Source: Circinella umbellata
Taxonomy: Eukaryota; Mucoromycota; Mucoromycetes; Mucorales; Lichtheimiaceae
Length of the DNA: 64,000 nucleotides
Assembly (NCBI GenBank): GCA_025093555.1
Contig: JAIWNF010000072.1
Coordinates: 1-64,000 of the forward strand
Direction of reading: 5' to 3'
In this document: in pieces, positions 21,702-35,200 of the stretch
Layout: each line of letters opens with the position of its first letter
Position numbering within the stretch: position 1 is the stretch's first letter
Translations under genes and position numbers: made by a program
Notes under the pieces: model-generated
The model's database searches: none
The model's input: only the letters and a program-made list of their open reading frames with translations
What the model was told of the DNA's origin: nothing

Positions 21702-22044
21702 TTGTAAATATCTATAAAAAAAAGAGCATTTTTGGTAATATCGTATATGGTATTTAGACAAACGTCATGTATTTATTTGAATGATACCCAGTTATATAAC
21801 ATTTCAGACTCCAAAATTAAATATGTAACATCTGAATTGAGGAGAGGGCATGGTAGTTTAGATAGATAATACAACAAAGACAAGGTATAACACAAATCAT
21901 TTTATTCAATATTTGAATCAATAAAAAAGTAAGTCAAATAATAATACGCAAGAATAATAATAAGAATAAAAGATATATAATAAGAATAAGAATACTATAC
22001 TAAAAGAACAAAAGACGCGTTAAAAGAAAAAAAACTACCAATTT
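21702..22044. other. Convergent 3' spacer
   Basis: 3' ends of the TDRD3-like gene and the kinase gene meet here; AT-rich, nothing else seen. Confidence 0.6.
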
Positions 22045-23222
22045 TTACAAAACAGGTGTCTTTTTTCGATTTTTTAAAATAGTTGCTTTTCCTAAATCAA
22101 GTGCAAAAGCTTTTGGTTCAGTCCTTGGCATAATAGCTGCTTTCGTAATGCGTTCATCCCCTGAATCATCGTCTTCTTCTTCTTCAGTGACTTGTCCCAA
22201 TTTCCTGGCTTTTTCTTCACCAATGCGTTGAACAGCATATGTGATATCAAGAATTTCTTTAATAGAAGCAACACCAGGTGAAAAGGCATCTTTACGACGA
22301 CGACCCGTTTTAGTATTGGTTTGGGTATCAAAGTCGGTGGGTATGGTAGCAGTAACAGGCATAGGAGATGGTACAGGTTCAAAATGTTGTTGTTGTTTAG
22401 TAATCCAAGGATGACGTAAGAATTCATCTACAGTATATCGTCGATCCGCATCCACACATAATAAGTGAGTAATAAGATCTTTGGCTGCATCTGAAACAGG
22501 ATCCCACCATGGACTTAAAAATGTATATTGACCCTTGGCCACTTTTTGTGTTAAAGCAGGAATGGATTCATCATAGAAAGGTGGGAATCCACATAACATG
22601 GTATAGAGAACACAACCTAATGCCCACATATCAACAGATTTAGAGTAACGTTGATCACGTACAACTTCTGGAGCAGTATAACCTACAGTGCCACATGGAG
22701 TTTGCGTACTCTTTATATAAAAAAAAATAATGATGTTAATTTTTATTTGCTGCGCAATGTCAAAAACCCAACATCATCTGATCCTTACCTGATCCCAAAC
22801 AACTTTACTTAATCCAAAATCTGCAATTTTAACAAGACCAATACCACCTCCACCAATACCCGGTTGAAATTGACCTTCATCCATCTTATCTTCATCAAAT
22901 AAATTTTTAATATTTTTAGAAGGAATAATAGGGATAGGTTCAAATAAAATATTTTCTGGTTTAATATCACGATGAACAACACCACATTCTTCATGAAGAT
23001 GACGAATACCGTGAGCTACTTGAATAATCACATGACGTGCCAAATCTTCACTAAAATAAGTCATTTTAACAATTTGATGAAATAATTCCCCTCCTTGACA
23101 AAGTTCCATTGCTAAAAAGTAATGATCGTCTGATTCAGAAAAATGAAGTAATTGAACAAGATTTTTATGTTTTCCACTTTGCATGACTTGAACTTCTTTC
23201 ATAATTGTTGCACGCTTAGAGC

Positions 23223-23269
<47 letters not shown>

Positions 23270-23963
23270 AAATTAGATAGGATTCATTAATTAATTAGAA
23301 ATATAATTATTATTATTTCTATTAATTTACCTCAGTTGCTCTTGTTTTCTTTTTCATGCTTGGATGTAAATGTTGAGTTTGACCATGCTAGAAAATTATC
23401 TTATGTTAAAAAAAACAAAAGAATATAAAATAAGGTTCCCCCCTCCCCCCTCTCACTTTACCTTATCAATTTCATGTTTGCGTACTACTTTAATAGCAAC
23501 TAATTCTCCAGTTTCATTATCTTTTGCTTTATATACAATTGAAAATGCTCCACTTTTTTTTTTTTTTTTTGTAGATAGTTAATATATATAAATATTAAAA
23601 ATATAGAGTAACACCCCACCCACTCACCCACCCACTTTAAAAAAAAAATAGGATAAGGACTTACTCTCCCAGTTTTTCCATAATTTCAAATCTTTCTAAA
23701 CCAGCATAACTAGGTAACCGTTTTTTTCGAAGACGTTCTTTTTCAAATATTTGTTGTGCAGTAAGTGAAGCTTGAACTGGAAGTTTATTAGGTTCAGCCA
23801 CAATAAGTGTTCTTTTGGATTCTGTTGTTTTATTGGAATCTTGTGGTTCCAATTGTTTTTTTTCTTCTTCTTCTTCTTCTTCCTTTTTAGATAATGTCAT
23901 TGTTTTTGACAATCGTTGTTCTTTCTTGCCACCTTTGAGCAAGTTTTTAATCTGTGATAACAT
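22045..23963 (-). CDS. Srk1/Rck2-type Ser/Thr protein kinase (CaMK group)
   Basis: Five exons: 23963-23665, 23552-23462, 23387-23331, 23214-22789 and 22710-22045 (512 aa). The kinase domain is complete: Gly loop (KLGDGAFSIVYKA), VAIKVV lysine, HRDIKPEN, IADFGLS and APEV. The insert between the lysine strand and helix C (HGQTQHLHPSMKKKTRATE) and the helix start are typical of the MAPK-activated Srk1/Rck2 family, which acts in stress responses and cell-cycle control. The C-terminal tail holds RRRKDAFSPGVASIKEILDI and an acidic stretch. The N-terminus is Lys/Glu-rich. MAPK activation is inferred from the family. Intron 3 carries a 44-base homopolymer just upstream of its acceptor. Confidence 0.9.
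23224..23267. repeat. A44 homopolymer in a kinase intron
   Basis: Forty-four consecutive A on the plus strand, i.e. T44 on the coding strand, nine bases from the 3' splice site of intron 3 of the kinase gene. Confidence 0.95.
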
Positions 23964-24590
23964 ATAATTTAAAGATAAAAAAAAATGTTTGTGTGTGAAA
24001 TGGGGATTTTGTTTAATGAATGAATTGAAAGGAAAAGTCTAATTTTTTCTTTTCGTGTTTGAAAGATTAAAAAAAGTGAGATTGGAACTCCGGTTATAGT
24101 TACTCTGATATTTTCTTCTCAGTGAATATATGCAAATTGGTAATAATAGTGGTAGTAGTAATAAAAGTGGTTTTTTTTTATGTACACACAACTTTTTGTT
24201 TTTTTTTTTTTTGTGTTTCTATTGTGTTAATTCTTTTTTTTTTAAAAAAAAAAAATATGGGGTTTTGGTAAAAGAGTAAGTTTGGAAAGAGAAAAAAAAA
24301 AAAAAAAGAGAGAGAGAAAAGCAAAAAGAAAAAGAGGTCTTTATGAGGTTATATATGGGGATGGGTGGGGGGGTTCTTTTTGAGGGGCAGGGAAAAGAAA
24401 TGCTTTATATATTATTAATATGTTGGGGTTATTGTTATTGTTGTTATTGTTATTGTTGGTTTCTTATAATAGATTTATGCGCCAATCTTCTTATCCAAGA
24501 CATCTCTGTTATTATAATAATAATAATAGTTTTTTAATTAGTTTATAACGTATCATTAGAATACCATGATAATAATAAAAGAAGTTTTCT
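23964..24590. other. Promoter region of the kinase gene and 3' flank of PDB1
   Basis: Between two genes on the minus strand. Many homopolymers, a (TTATTG)-like stretch at about 24427-24456 and (TAA)n at about 24513-24529. No ORF is supported. Confidence 0.5.
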
Positions 24591-26194
24591 TTACCTGACA
24601 GTCTTCACAATAACTTTTTCATCAGGGAAAGCGAATTTTTCAAGGTTTTCGGCATAAGGTGTAGGAACATCAGCACCGGCGACACGAACCATGGGAGCAT
24701 CCAAGTAATCGAATGCATCAGCTATTTTTTTTTATTATAATTAGTATCATACCATTTTCTTTCTCTCTTCTTATTATATATATATTTTTTATATCCATTC
24801 GCTTCTCCTTCTCTTTTCCTTTTTCCTATAATATAACTTACATTCCATGACTTGAGCAGCAATTTCGGAACCAACACCGAATGAAGCCCAACCACCTTCA
24901 ACAGTAATAATACGGTTGGTCTTCTTGATAGATTGGGTAATGGTATCAACATCAAGAGGACGAATAGAACGTAAATTGATCACTTCAGCAGAAATGCCAC
25001 TCTTGGCTAATTCTTCAGCGGCCTTCAAAGAGAAACCAACGGAACGAGAGTGAGAAACAATAGTGATATCTTTACCTTCACGTTCAATCTTGGCCTTACC
25101 AATAGGTAAGACGAAATCATTGGAAAGGGCTTCAGCAGACATAGGATGAGAAACACCATATTCCAATTCATTTTCAAGTACTACAACAGGATTAGGGTCA
25201 CGAATGGCAGCCTTCAAAAGACCCTTGGCATCTTCTGAGTTCCATGGAGAAACAACTTTCAAACCAGGAACAGAACCATACCAAGCAGCAAAACATTGAG
25301 AATGTTGAGCAGCTACACCAGCAGCAGCACCATTGGGACCACGGAAAACAATGGGTACTTTAACAGTACCACCCGACATATAATGAGTCTTTGCAGCAGA
25401 GTTAACGATTTGATCAATGGCCTATAAAGGAATAGGGGTGTTGGGTTAATTGTTTGTTTTTTGACATTTCCCTTCAACCCAATCTCTTTATCTTTAAAAT
25501 ATTTACCTGCATAGCAAAGTTAAAAGTCATAAATTCACAAACAGGTCGAAGGCCACTCATAGCTGAACCAACAGCTAAACCAGCAATACCCATTTCAGTA
25601 ATAGGAGTATCAATGACACGCTTAGGACCAAACTTATCTAATAAACCTTTGGTGACCTATTTTTTTGCCCAATTAAAAAAAAAAAATAAAGTTGGACTTT
25701 TTAGAATTTTTTTTTTTTTTTTTGCGTCGGAAAGGAAACTATTTTTTTTTTGGCCCAATCTTTTTCGTGTATTTTCCCGACTTCTCCCATTAAAAATTTC
25801 ATAAACAAAAAAAAAGAAAACACACACACACACAACACGCACAACAACAAGAAAAGGGAAAAGGGGTTTACCTTATAAGCACCATTATATTGAGCTACTT
25901 CTTCACCAAGAATATAAACCTTTTCATCTCTTAAAAGTTCTTCTTCTAAAGCTTGATTTAAAGCATCACGTACAGTCATCTAAGTATGGGGATTATTTTG
26001 TTTTTAGTGTGTACGTGGCTCACTTTTTTTTTTTTTTGTCTTTTTTTTTTTTTTTTTTTTTTTACCTCGACAGCATTGTTAGAGTTAAAACGTTGTTGAC
26101 CAGCAGTGAATGCAGAATAGATGGCAGGTTTGGCTACACGACGAGCTGTGTGTGCAATAGGAGCAATACGATGAAGTGATGTGAGGAAGGTCAT
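24591..26194 (-). CDS. PDB1: Pyruvate dehydrogenase E1 component subunit beta, mitochondrial
   Basis: Six exons: 26194-26066, 25979-25872, 25656-25507, 25421-24842 and 24721-24591, where the first encodes the presequence and the second begins at ATGACTGTACG; that is five coding exons in all (365 aa). The first exon has an Arg-rich amphipathic presequence ([20 protein letters not shown]). The mature part has [87 protein letters not shown] and a transketolase C-terminal domain. With the alpha subunit it uses thiamine diphosphate to decarboxylate pyruvate in the matrix. Length and motifs fit the family. Counting note: the five listed intervals are the complete coding set. Confidence 0.93.
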
Positions 26195-26822
26195 TTTAAT
26201 AAGAAAGGTAATGTTTTTTTTAAGAAAAAAAAGTAAAAAAAAAGGGGAAAGAACTACAACACAAAAAAGTTTCCCAACTTTGTATATGTTAACACCCAAA
26301 ACCCAAAAAATTAAAAGCTGGAATATGACTGGTCGAGAAGGAGGGGGGGGATGGGTAGGATGAGGACGGGTTTGCCTTGGTAACTTAAGAGAAGATCGGG
26401 AATAAAAAAAAAACTGTTGGTTGGGGGGGAGAAAGAAAAATGAACGCGAATCCACCCGATAATTTCCATCTTTCACCGTTTTTACGATATCTCTCTCTGA
26501 ACTCCGTTGACAACCTAATCCCCTCTTCACACGGTATCATTATACCCTTTTCTCTTATATTACTGTTATTTGAACTATAAAAGTTTTTTATATTATAACT
26601 AAATTGTTGCACCAAAAAAAAAAAAAAAACAGACTTATATATGTGGATTCTTTTTTTGGACTGGTTTTTTTTTTTCTTTTCGTCGTAAAAGATAATAATA
26701 ATAAAGTTTTTTTTGTATAATTTGTAATTGAATAAATAAAATATGAAAAATAAAGTCTAGAGAATAAGGATTGTGTTGTGTTGAGTAAAAAGAGTTAATA
26801 ATTCTTTGGTGGGGATCATCGT

Positions 26823-26856
<34 letters not shown>

Positions 26857-26994
26857 TAAAAAGATGTATTTTTTGTTTGAAATGTTTATATAAAATTGAT
26901 ATAAATGGGTGTATGTGTGTGTGTTGTTGTTGCTGTTGCTGTTGTTGGTTTATGATTTAATTTGGGATAATAAAGAGCTTTTTTTTTTTCAAAT
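26195..26994. other. PDB1 promoter and PPZ 3' flank
   Basis: Two genes on the same strand flank this 800-base spacer. It holds an (ATA)n run at about 26826-26855, several T and A runs and a G7 tract near 26343. No gene seen. Confidence 0.5.
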
Positions 26995-28970
26995 TCATCG
27001 TCCATTATTTGCTTGACCATTTGTAATACCATTATTTGCCTTTTTATTCTTTGAACGTTCTTTGGCTAATGGATGATCTGCAGGTGTCAATAATTCAAAA
27101 CTACAAAGTAATTCTTCACTGACACTCATGACGGCACCAAAATTATCAAATTCACCACAATAATTGGGTGCAGAAAATACAGTAACAAGTGTTCGATCAT
27201 TAAAAAATTCATAACCATCTTCCACCACCATGTGAGCGCGACATACTAAATCCAAATCAAACTTGGCTAAGAACTCATTGATGACTTTTTTACCAAAACA
27301 ATAAGACACACCACGTTCATTATCTTCCCAATCGACTGTCACATCGGATGGATCTGACCATAATAAATCGTTCAATAGTCCATAATCAGGTACATCCGTA
27401 GGTCGTTGAATATTACGTACTTCATCCATATTATGTAATGAAGGGGATAATCCACCATGAACACAAAATATTTTACCTGCTACCAAAGCAGCAATAGGTA
27501 AAGTATTAAATGTATCCACAAAAGTCCGCCACATTTTTGGATTTAAACGACGTTTACATTCATCATAAAATCCATAAACTATATTTATATAAACCCCACC
27601 CCCCAGTTGTAAATATATTTTCTGCATAATTATTCCTCTTTCTCCCCCCCCCTTATCTTCTCCCCCCCGCACCCCTCCCTTGTCAAAATATATTCTTTAC
27701 CTTTTGTAACATTGGCACATTCATGGTTACCACGAAGTAAAAAGAAATTCTCAGGAAACTTGATTTTGTAACAAAGTAATAATAACATATTTTCCAACGA
27801 TTGTTTTCCTCTATCCACATAATCACCAAGGAATAAATAATTACTACTTGGTGGAAAACCTCCCATTTCAAATAATCGAATCAAGTCAGTATATTGACCA
27901 TGGGTATCACCAACAATTTTAACAGGAGGAGATAATTCCAAGAGAGACTAAAAGAAAGTAATATAAAAGTGAGTAACATTATTTTAAAACAAAGAAGGGG
28001 TAATAGAAAAAAAAGATAAAGATAAGGGGGAGGGTTAAGTGCGAGAGGCGAAAAAGTCAGAGTAGTAATTTTTTCTAGGCTCGGGTCGGAGGGTGTTTTT
28101 TTTTTTTTGTTTAGTAGTAAAGTAAAACCTTTTTTTTTGTAATCATGCACAGATAAATATACCCAATAGATTAATTTGATTTAATTATGGTATATGAATG
28201 GTATGTATGTAATATGTGCTATGTGCTATGTGGGGGTGGGGGAGAAAGAAAGAGATATGAAACATTAAAAAAAGAGGGAAAAATAAACTTACTGGCTGAC
28301 TCAAGAAAATCTCCATTGCAGCACGACAAATAGCGACGACTTCAGAATTCTTTAAACATAATTGTTTCGTTATTTTTGAATAACCAGCGTTTAATAAACG
28401 ATCAATATAATCATCCACTTCAGCCGGTGTTACTGAACTTGTATTATAACTTGCTACCGAGTTGACTGTCAATTGATTCATAGAACCCACCGTCAATTGA
28501 TTATTATAGTCATTGTCACCTAATGATTGTCGATGGTGAGATCCTTGGGTTGAACTAGCACCTTGTTGAGGTGGCCAGAAATCAGATGCGGCTAGTAATT
28601 TATGTTGTTGTGGATGAGCCACTTTTCCTCCAAAAGGATCGTTTTCCTGTCCCTGAATGGTATCTTGTTCTTCGTCTTCATTACTTTGTTCTTTTTTTTT
28701 ATTCTCCCCTGTAGGATAATCCGGGTTTAATTGAGCTAAAGCAGAAGTGGTGGTTGTACCAGATGATGAACGAACACCTCCTGGTGGTAACGATTGACGA
28801 TGTTGAGAATTAAGTAAAATGGAATTGACGGATTGGGTTGTATTGACACTGTATTCGTTATCTTCTGAAGGAGGTGGACGACTAGGTGGTGGCATACTTT
28901 TAGTTGTTCGACGACTTGCTCCTCCTCCTCCTCCTTTCTTATTATTACGTTTAGAAATATTATTTCCCAT
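26995..28970 (-). CDS. PPZ-type Ser/Thr protein phosphatase (PP1-related)
   Basis: Three exons: 28970-28293, 27947-27701 and 27578-26995 (502 aa). The start MGNNISK is a good N-myristoylation signal, followed by a 180-residue Ser/Asn/Gln-rich extension and then a complete PP1-like catalytic domain: [40 protein letters not shown] and [11 protein letters not shown]. That combination defines PPZ phosphatases, which in yeast control potassium and sodium homeostasis and cell-wall integrity and are inhibited by Hal3. All metal-binding and catalytic residues are present. Membrane attachment is inferred from the N-terminus. Confidence 0.92.
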
Positions 28971-29876
28971 AATTTTAGTTGAAAAAATTTGTTATTGTTA
29001 TTGTTATGTTTTTTTTTTTGTTGTTGTTGTTGTTGTTATTGATACTTTTGGGAGGGTTATAGGAAAAAAAAGGAAGAGGGCAATGAGGTTCCAAAAAAAA
29101 AAAAAAAAAAAAAAAATTGGCATGCCGCCCTTTATTTCAGTTTATAACACACATTTGAGATTCTCTCTCTCATTCTCTCTCTCTTTCTAACCATTTGTTG
29201 TTTTTTCTTGAACATCTTTTTTATTTATTTGGAAGGCAGAGCGGACCAGAAAAAAAAAACATGTTTATATTATTATTGTTTGAATTAAAGAGAGTGAGAG
29301 AAAGATAGTTTGGGAACAATGCGTGTCAATCCCTCCCCCTCCCCCCCTCCCCCCCCGTTTTTCCTTCTACTCCTCACGTTATCTCTCTCATTATCTTTCA
29401 TGCTGGATTTTATATAAATGTATAAAGCGAATTTTGATTTTTTTTTTTAATTAGCAAAATAAACAAGAATAATAATGTTGTCTGTTAACCGGAAAACAAA
29501 AAAAAAAAACAAAAAAAAAAAAAGAGGTATGTTACAAAATAGATAATAATAAAAAGAAGAGAAATTAGGAAGAAGGGGGGAGCGAGGGAGGGGGGATATT
29601 CGTACTAGAGTTGTTATAGATTTGTGGAAAAGAAAAAAAAAGTTAATTATAATAATAAAGGAAGAACGAAACGAAACGAAAGGGTTAAGGATAAAATGAG
29701 ATAATAATATGATAAGAGATGTATAATTATATAAATGTGGTGGTTGAATGTGTGAAAAGTGAATAAATGTGTGTTTGAGAGGGGAGAGAGAGAGAGAGAG
29801 AATGATGATGATGATGATTTTTTATTATAAACGTGGAGACAAAAGGTGGGACGGATCTAAAAAGAAAAAGTCTTAT
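28971..29876. other. PPZ promoter and ZDS 3' flank
   Basis: Spacer between two minus-strand genes. It holds (GTT)n near 29021-29036, an A-run of more than 20 at about 29093-29115, pyrimidine-rich CT tracts at about 29160-29190 and 29330-29355, and (GATGAT)n near 29803-29817. No gene seen. Confidence 0.5.
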
Positions 29877-32265
29877 TTATTGCCGTAAATGGCTTAGTGG
29901 CACGTTGTCTTCTTCATCAGAAGAACTTTGACTAGTTCTCCTTGGTACAGACATACTATCATCGGAGAAACGGCGATGAGCATTCATTTTCGGCGATCGA
30001 GTTCGATTTATTAATGCTGCTGCTTCATTCGTTTCTGTTTGTGGTTGATAATAGGGTTGTTGTTGAGATTCAGCCTTTTGTTGTTGAGACCAAGAGGATC
30101 CATTTCCATTCATATTTTCTTGTTGATGCATATGTTGTGGAGGTTGTGGATTAATAATAGACAAGTACCAAAACATAAAATTACTTATCACAACTTGTTG
30201 ATGTAAGGGTCTTCGTGGATTAGCTAATTTCATATGCGACAATCGATAAACAGCTCGTTCAACATGAATAGGTAATCGATAACTGTGTATATAATGTCGA
30301 GTAGCAAGAGTATTATTTGATTGTCCATTTTGTAACTGTTGCTGTTCTTGCTGTACAGTTATGGATGATACCGTGGGTTTCGTACGAGGTCGAATCAATT
30401 TCGATTCTTTACGAGCAATGGATTTTAATGATAATGATCGTGAAAAAAAAGCAGCCAATCCTCGTTTTTTGTTATTATCTTCATTACTGTTGTTGTTGAC
30501 TGAATTCACTCTTGTTAATTGTAAAGTTTCTTTTTCTTTTTCATTTAAATGACGTACATCATCCACGCGTCGTAATGATGCGCGTCGACTTTTCTTTTTA
30601 CGGTTATTTAATAATCCACTTATCCACGATGATTTTCTATCTGATTTTTCATTCACAAGATCCGATGCTGAACGTCTCAAAGATACTTTTCGTTTCTCTG
30701 TATATGAAGTCGTTGTATTATCCATCGTAGTTTCTGTATTATCCACTGTTGTTGTTGATAAGGATACGTCGCTACTTTTTTGTAATAGTTGAGGTCGTCC
30801 AGTATCTTTTTCTTCTTTATCTTCTTCTTTTATTGTAAAAGAGGTCACGTCCATGGAAGCATCCATGTGTATTTCTTTTTCATTACTTTTATCCTCCACA
30901 TTTTGTTTTTGACGATCTTCATCCATCATTTTTGAAAATAATTGTGATTCTGCATCATGTACTCTTGAAAGAATACCATGTTGTGAATCGGCAGGTTCTA
31001 AACTAGCACTACCAAGATCAATCCATTCACTCATACTGACTGGATGATCATGTAAACTAATGGGTTCGGCTGATGGTATATGTCCCATTCGATCACTGGT
31101 ATCAGTGGAATGACGTGGTGTGGGTGCTGGACGTCGACTTTTACGTCTGGTACCATTATCTTGACCTGGAGCACGTCTCGCTGAAAATGCTGAACGACGT
31201 AATAATGAACGATTTTGTGTAGGTGGTGCTAAAATACGTGAATCATCAGCAAGACTTGAATGTCGATCGAATACATAACCTATACACAAATAGAGTTTAG
31301 TTTTATATTATTTAATTATTTAATTCTTTTCTTTTTTTTTACCATTTTTTTGTAGATCGACAGTAACATTTTCAGAAATCATAGGTAATAGACCAGAACC
31401 CATTGGATCGTGTGGACTCACAGGAGAATCACTTTCACTCGCTGTACTTTGACTCTCCTTGTCAAAATCATTGGTGGAAGGGTCATTGTAAGACATGGAC
31501 CTCGATAGCTGGGATTTTTGACGTTTCACTTTGGACCCTTTTCTAGTAGGTGCCGCCCCGTGCACTTGTATCCAATTTACAAATTCACTGGGCGCAATTT
31601 GTGGATGTTTATGTGCAGGAACCCTAAATTTATTTTTATTTTTAAAAAATAAAAATAAAAATTTTAAACAATAAGTTATTATGGATGGTGTAAAAAAAAA
31701 CGTAACTCGCATCATCAGAACTTTTTCTCTCTGCCTTCTCTCTTTTTTTTTTCCCTGCATGTTATATATATATATATATATATATTTTTATTTACCAAAT
31801 CAGGTTCGATAAGTTAGCCATGGCTTCGTCAGCTGCTTTCGCTTCTAGTGAATGATCATTATTTTCTTCTTCATTGATATGAGTCGATAATCGTGGCTGT
31901 GTCTTATCCGTTGTTAAAGTCGTTTTTGTCATAGTAGTATTAGCTGATATAGACGAAGAAGAAACTGTATTCTTATTATTTATAAGGTCTTGTTGATTTA
32001 CAATAGTAGTAGGAGTAGGAGTAGTAGTAGTATGAGATGGTGGTATTTCTTGTATAGACTTTAATTGTTCACTTGGTAATTCATTAGCATTTTTTTCCAA
32101 ATAGTCAGAAAGCATCATTGCAAAGTAAACGCCCGAGTCCGACTTTCTGGTACCATGGGTTGATTTATTTTCGAGATCTTTTTCATGTTTCAATGTCGTT
32201 GTCGCATTCCCATTGGAATCATCTTGAACATCCGATGTCATCCTTGTCATGGCGACTGTGGACAT
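29877..32265 (-). CDS. Zds1/Zds2-family protein with C-terminal Zds domain
   Basis: Three exons: 32265-31796, 31623-31343 and 31279-29877 (717 aa). Exon 2 holds VPAHKHPQIAPSEFVNWIQV, and near the C-terminus RLPIHVERAVYRLSHMKLAN followed by NPRRPLHQQVVISNFMFWYL is the Zds_C domain. The rest is low-complexity Ser/Thr/Asn with basic RRxS motifs (KVSLRRSASDL, KSRRASLRR) that look like AGC-kinase sites. In yeasts Zds proteins bind PP2A-Cdc55/B55 and steer mitotic entry, exit and polarity. I chose the ATG at 32265 because the longer in-frame extension is a hydrophobic translation of a pyrimidine-rich leader. Confidence 0.88.
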
Positions 32266-35200
32266 TCTTTTGTTATGAATGAATGAATGGAAAAATAAAA
32301 AAAAATAAGAGAGTGAGGAGAGGGAGGGAGGGAGGAGGAGGGGGGGAGGAGGGAGAAAAAGGTAACAGAAAAGCAAAAAAAATAAAAAATCGGTTTGCTT
32401 TTTGAGTTGTTTGTTGCTTTGTTTGAGTTACGTTTGTTGTTTTCTTCAAAAGATACTTATTTATCCGTTCGTTTATATTATTTGTAATATAGAAAAAAAA
32501 AATTGGAGTAAAAAAAAAAAAAAGTTAAAAAAAAAAAAAGTATATCAGTAAACTATATGTAATGAGAAATAAAATGGAAAGGGGGAGGGAGTAAAAAAAA
32601 AAAAAAGGGAAAAGTGCCTAGTAATTTTTTATTTTAGGTGAAAAGGAAAGTAAAGTGTTGTATTTCGAAATAAGGAAATAAAGTGTTATTGTACAAAAAA
32701 ATTACACTGAAGAAGTTGTTTAGGTGAAGATATATTTACACCCCCAAAAAAAAAAATATTAAAAAAAGAAAAGTAAGAAGGAGATGAAAAAAGCATTAAT
32801 GTCTATGTTATTATATATTGTAATAATTACAATAATAAATGATTGCGTTAAAGTTGCCCCGTCACAATTCAATATCTGTTTTTATATATATAATATATAT
32901 TAGCCTAATTCCTCTATTACTGGTTACCTAGGTTACCATGTATCTTTTTTTATATATATAAACCAGTTTCCCTTAACAACGATCACTATCCAATTCATCA
33001 TGGGGGTGGTTAAAAACCGATAAGTGCTTCAGAAGTAAGGGTCTTTCTATTTTTATATGTATCTTTTTCTTTTACATATGTTTTATGCATACAATTTTTT
33101 TTTTGTTTATAGAAGACGCCAACATGCATAATTCACTGTATTCTCTCTTATTTTTTTCCCGCTTTTCTATATTTTATTTCATTTTTTCTGTCTTTTTTTT
33201 TTTTTTGTCTTCCCCACTTTTTTTTTTGTGGCCCTGATAATAAACTTCTTTTTTTTTTATCTACATTTTTTTTTTATAATTCATGTGGAATAGAGTCAAT
33301 ATTTTCATTATATGCATAAATTTTCTGTTAAAAGAAAAAAAAAAGGTGTGTATAATGGGAAAAAGGGTCCTGACAACACGTGCACATGATGGCGAAGGAT
33401 TTGCCAGATAAAAAATAAAGTACTCAGCAACACACACACACACACACACAGAATGTGTAACAAATATTAAATAGATCGTCCATTATAACTTTATGTTACC
33501 AAAAAAATATCTCATAATGAAACTCTCTTCTTCAAAACAAAGTGTTTTAACTATTAATGTTAGTTTTAAAGTTATATGATTTTTTTTTTTTTACAACATT
33601 ACATTTTTTTTTTCTTCTTTTTGTTTATATAAAAATAAAAAAAAACAAAATTATAATGTAATCTCTCTTTTCTTACACGAGCATGGACTCTAAATTTGTT
33701 TAATAAAAAGAAAAAAATGAGAGAAAATGCACGGCTAAATATTTTTCTTTTTTTGTAACCACACCCCCACACACACAAACACACATCTCATCATTTTTTT
33801 TAATTCCCCGCTATTGTTTGGAAGTTTATTTCCATCAACCCATTTCCAATTCGACTTTTATTGTATAGTTTAGCCCGGAGAAGATAAGTTTTGAAAAAAA
33901 TGTAATTCAAACTAATACTCAAAATATAAAGGATCTTTGAGGTCAAAATCTTTGGTTAGAAATAGTGGGGGGGGGAAAAGTTTGTTTTCTTGGAAAAGTA
34001 CGATATATTTTTTATTACAACATGACTAACAAAAATTGAAATGATTGTGTATATATTTCGAAAGTGCTTTTTATTCATACTATTTTAAAGTGAATGTAGT
34101 ATGTAGTGCCCATTTGGATTACCCGTGTCGTTTTCAAGAAATCGATAAATCGACTAATTATATTTAAGACAGCGTGTTTCGACACACTCCTATTATTGTC
34201 CTTACTACTGATTACTATACATTATCAACCCACTGGGGTCGGTTCGATTTTGGAATTATCTATCCATAATATCCGACATATTTTAACCGAAGAACAAAAT
34301 TATACCCATCATAAATACCGAATTTCTCCATTTTTTAATAGTATACCTATTTTTCTAATATATATATATATGATCGCTCTTTTTTGTCTTCACATAATAT
34401 TTTCAACACTTTCTAAGTATATATATATATAATATATATATACAATACTAATAAATATATTAATATAAATATCTTCATTGATATGAACATAAAAATTAAC
34501 ATATGTTGTTATATAAGTAAACCAAACTGAAATTCTTGTATGATGTGATAAGATATATATTTTTATTTGCAAGAATTCTTGTCATTGTACAATTGGATGA
34601 GAATAACATATACAAATATTGAATAAGAATAGCTTTTATAATTTTATAAAGTACGTTTCCATATGATACTATGAATCTTAAAAGAAACTTACACTCTTAC
34701 GTACTATTGAAAGTGAGGTTTTTTTTTGTTGATTTATTAATTTGTATACCATACATTTCTAACTTGACGAGATTCTATCAAAACATACTTTATTTTCTCC
34801 AAGTCACGTTTTTTTTTTCTTCAAATAAATATGCTTGCATATTATTATTTTCATTTTAATTATTCTAATATGTAATAGTAATAAGTTGTTTTTTTTTATC
34901 ACTGTATTAAATATTTAAATAGCTTCTTAACAAGCTTTTTTTTTGTAAAACAAGATACAATATCATAAATGTGTTATTTAAAATACACGAGAATTAGAAC
35001 ACATGTTATATATTTCTTTTGATCCCTTCTTACCCCCCCCCCGGCCCCGTTTACTTGTGTACTGCACGATCCAATATCATATTTTTGTTGATTATTGAAA
35101 TAAAGATCACTATTATTATTATTATTATAACAAGTTCGTAAATACGTATCTATAACAGTGAAAAAACGAAAAGGTAAAAGTTTAAAGAAACAAAAGTCGG

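Noticed and set aside
25657..25842. Small frames inside PDB1 introns
   Set aside because: Homopolymer-derived translations; the flanking exons join precisely without them.
32266..32376. Longer N-terminus for the Zds-family protein starting at 32376
   Set aside because: The extension is a Pro/Leu/Ser translation of a pyrimidine-rich leader; the ATG at 32265 is the more likely start.
34106..34432. 108-codon open frame in the gene desert
   Set aside because: Hydrophobic, AT-driven composition, no motif, no relative in the window and no splice context.
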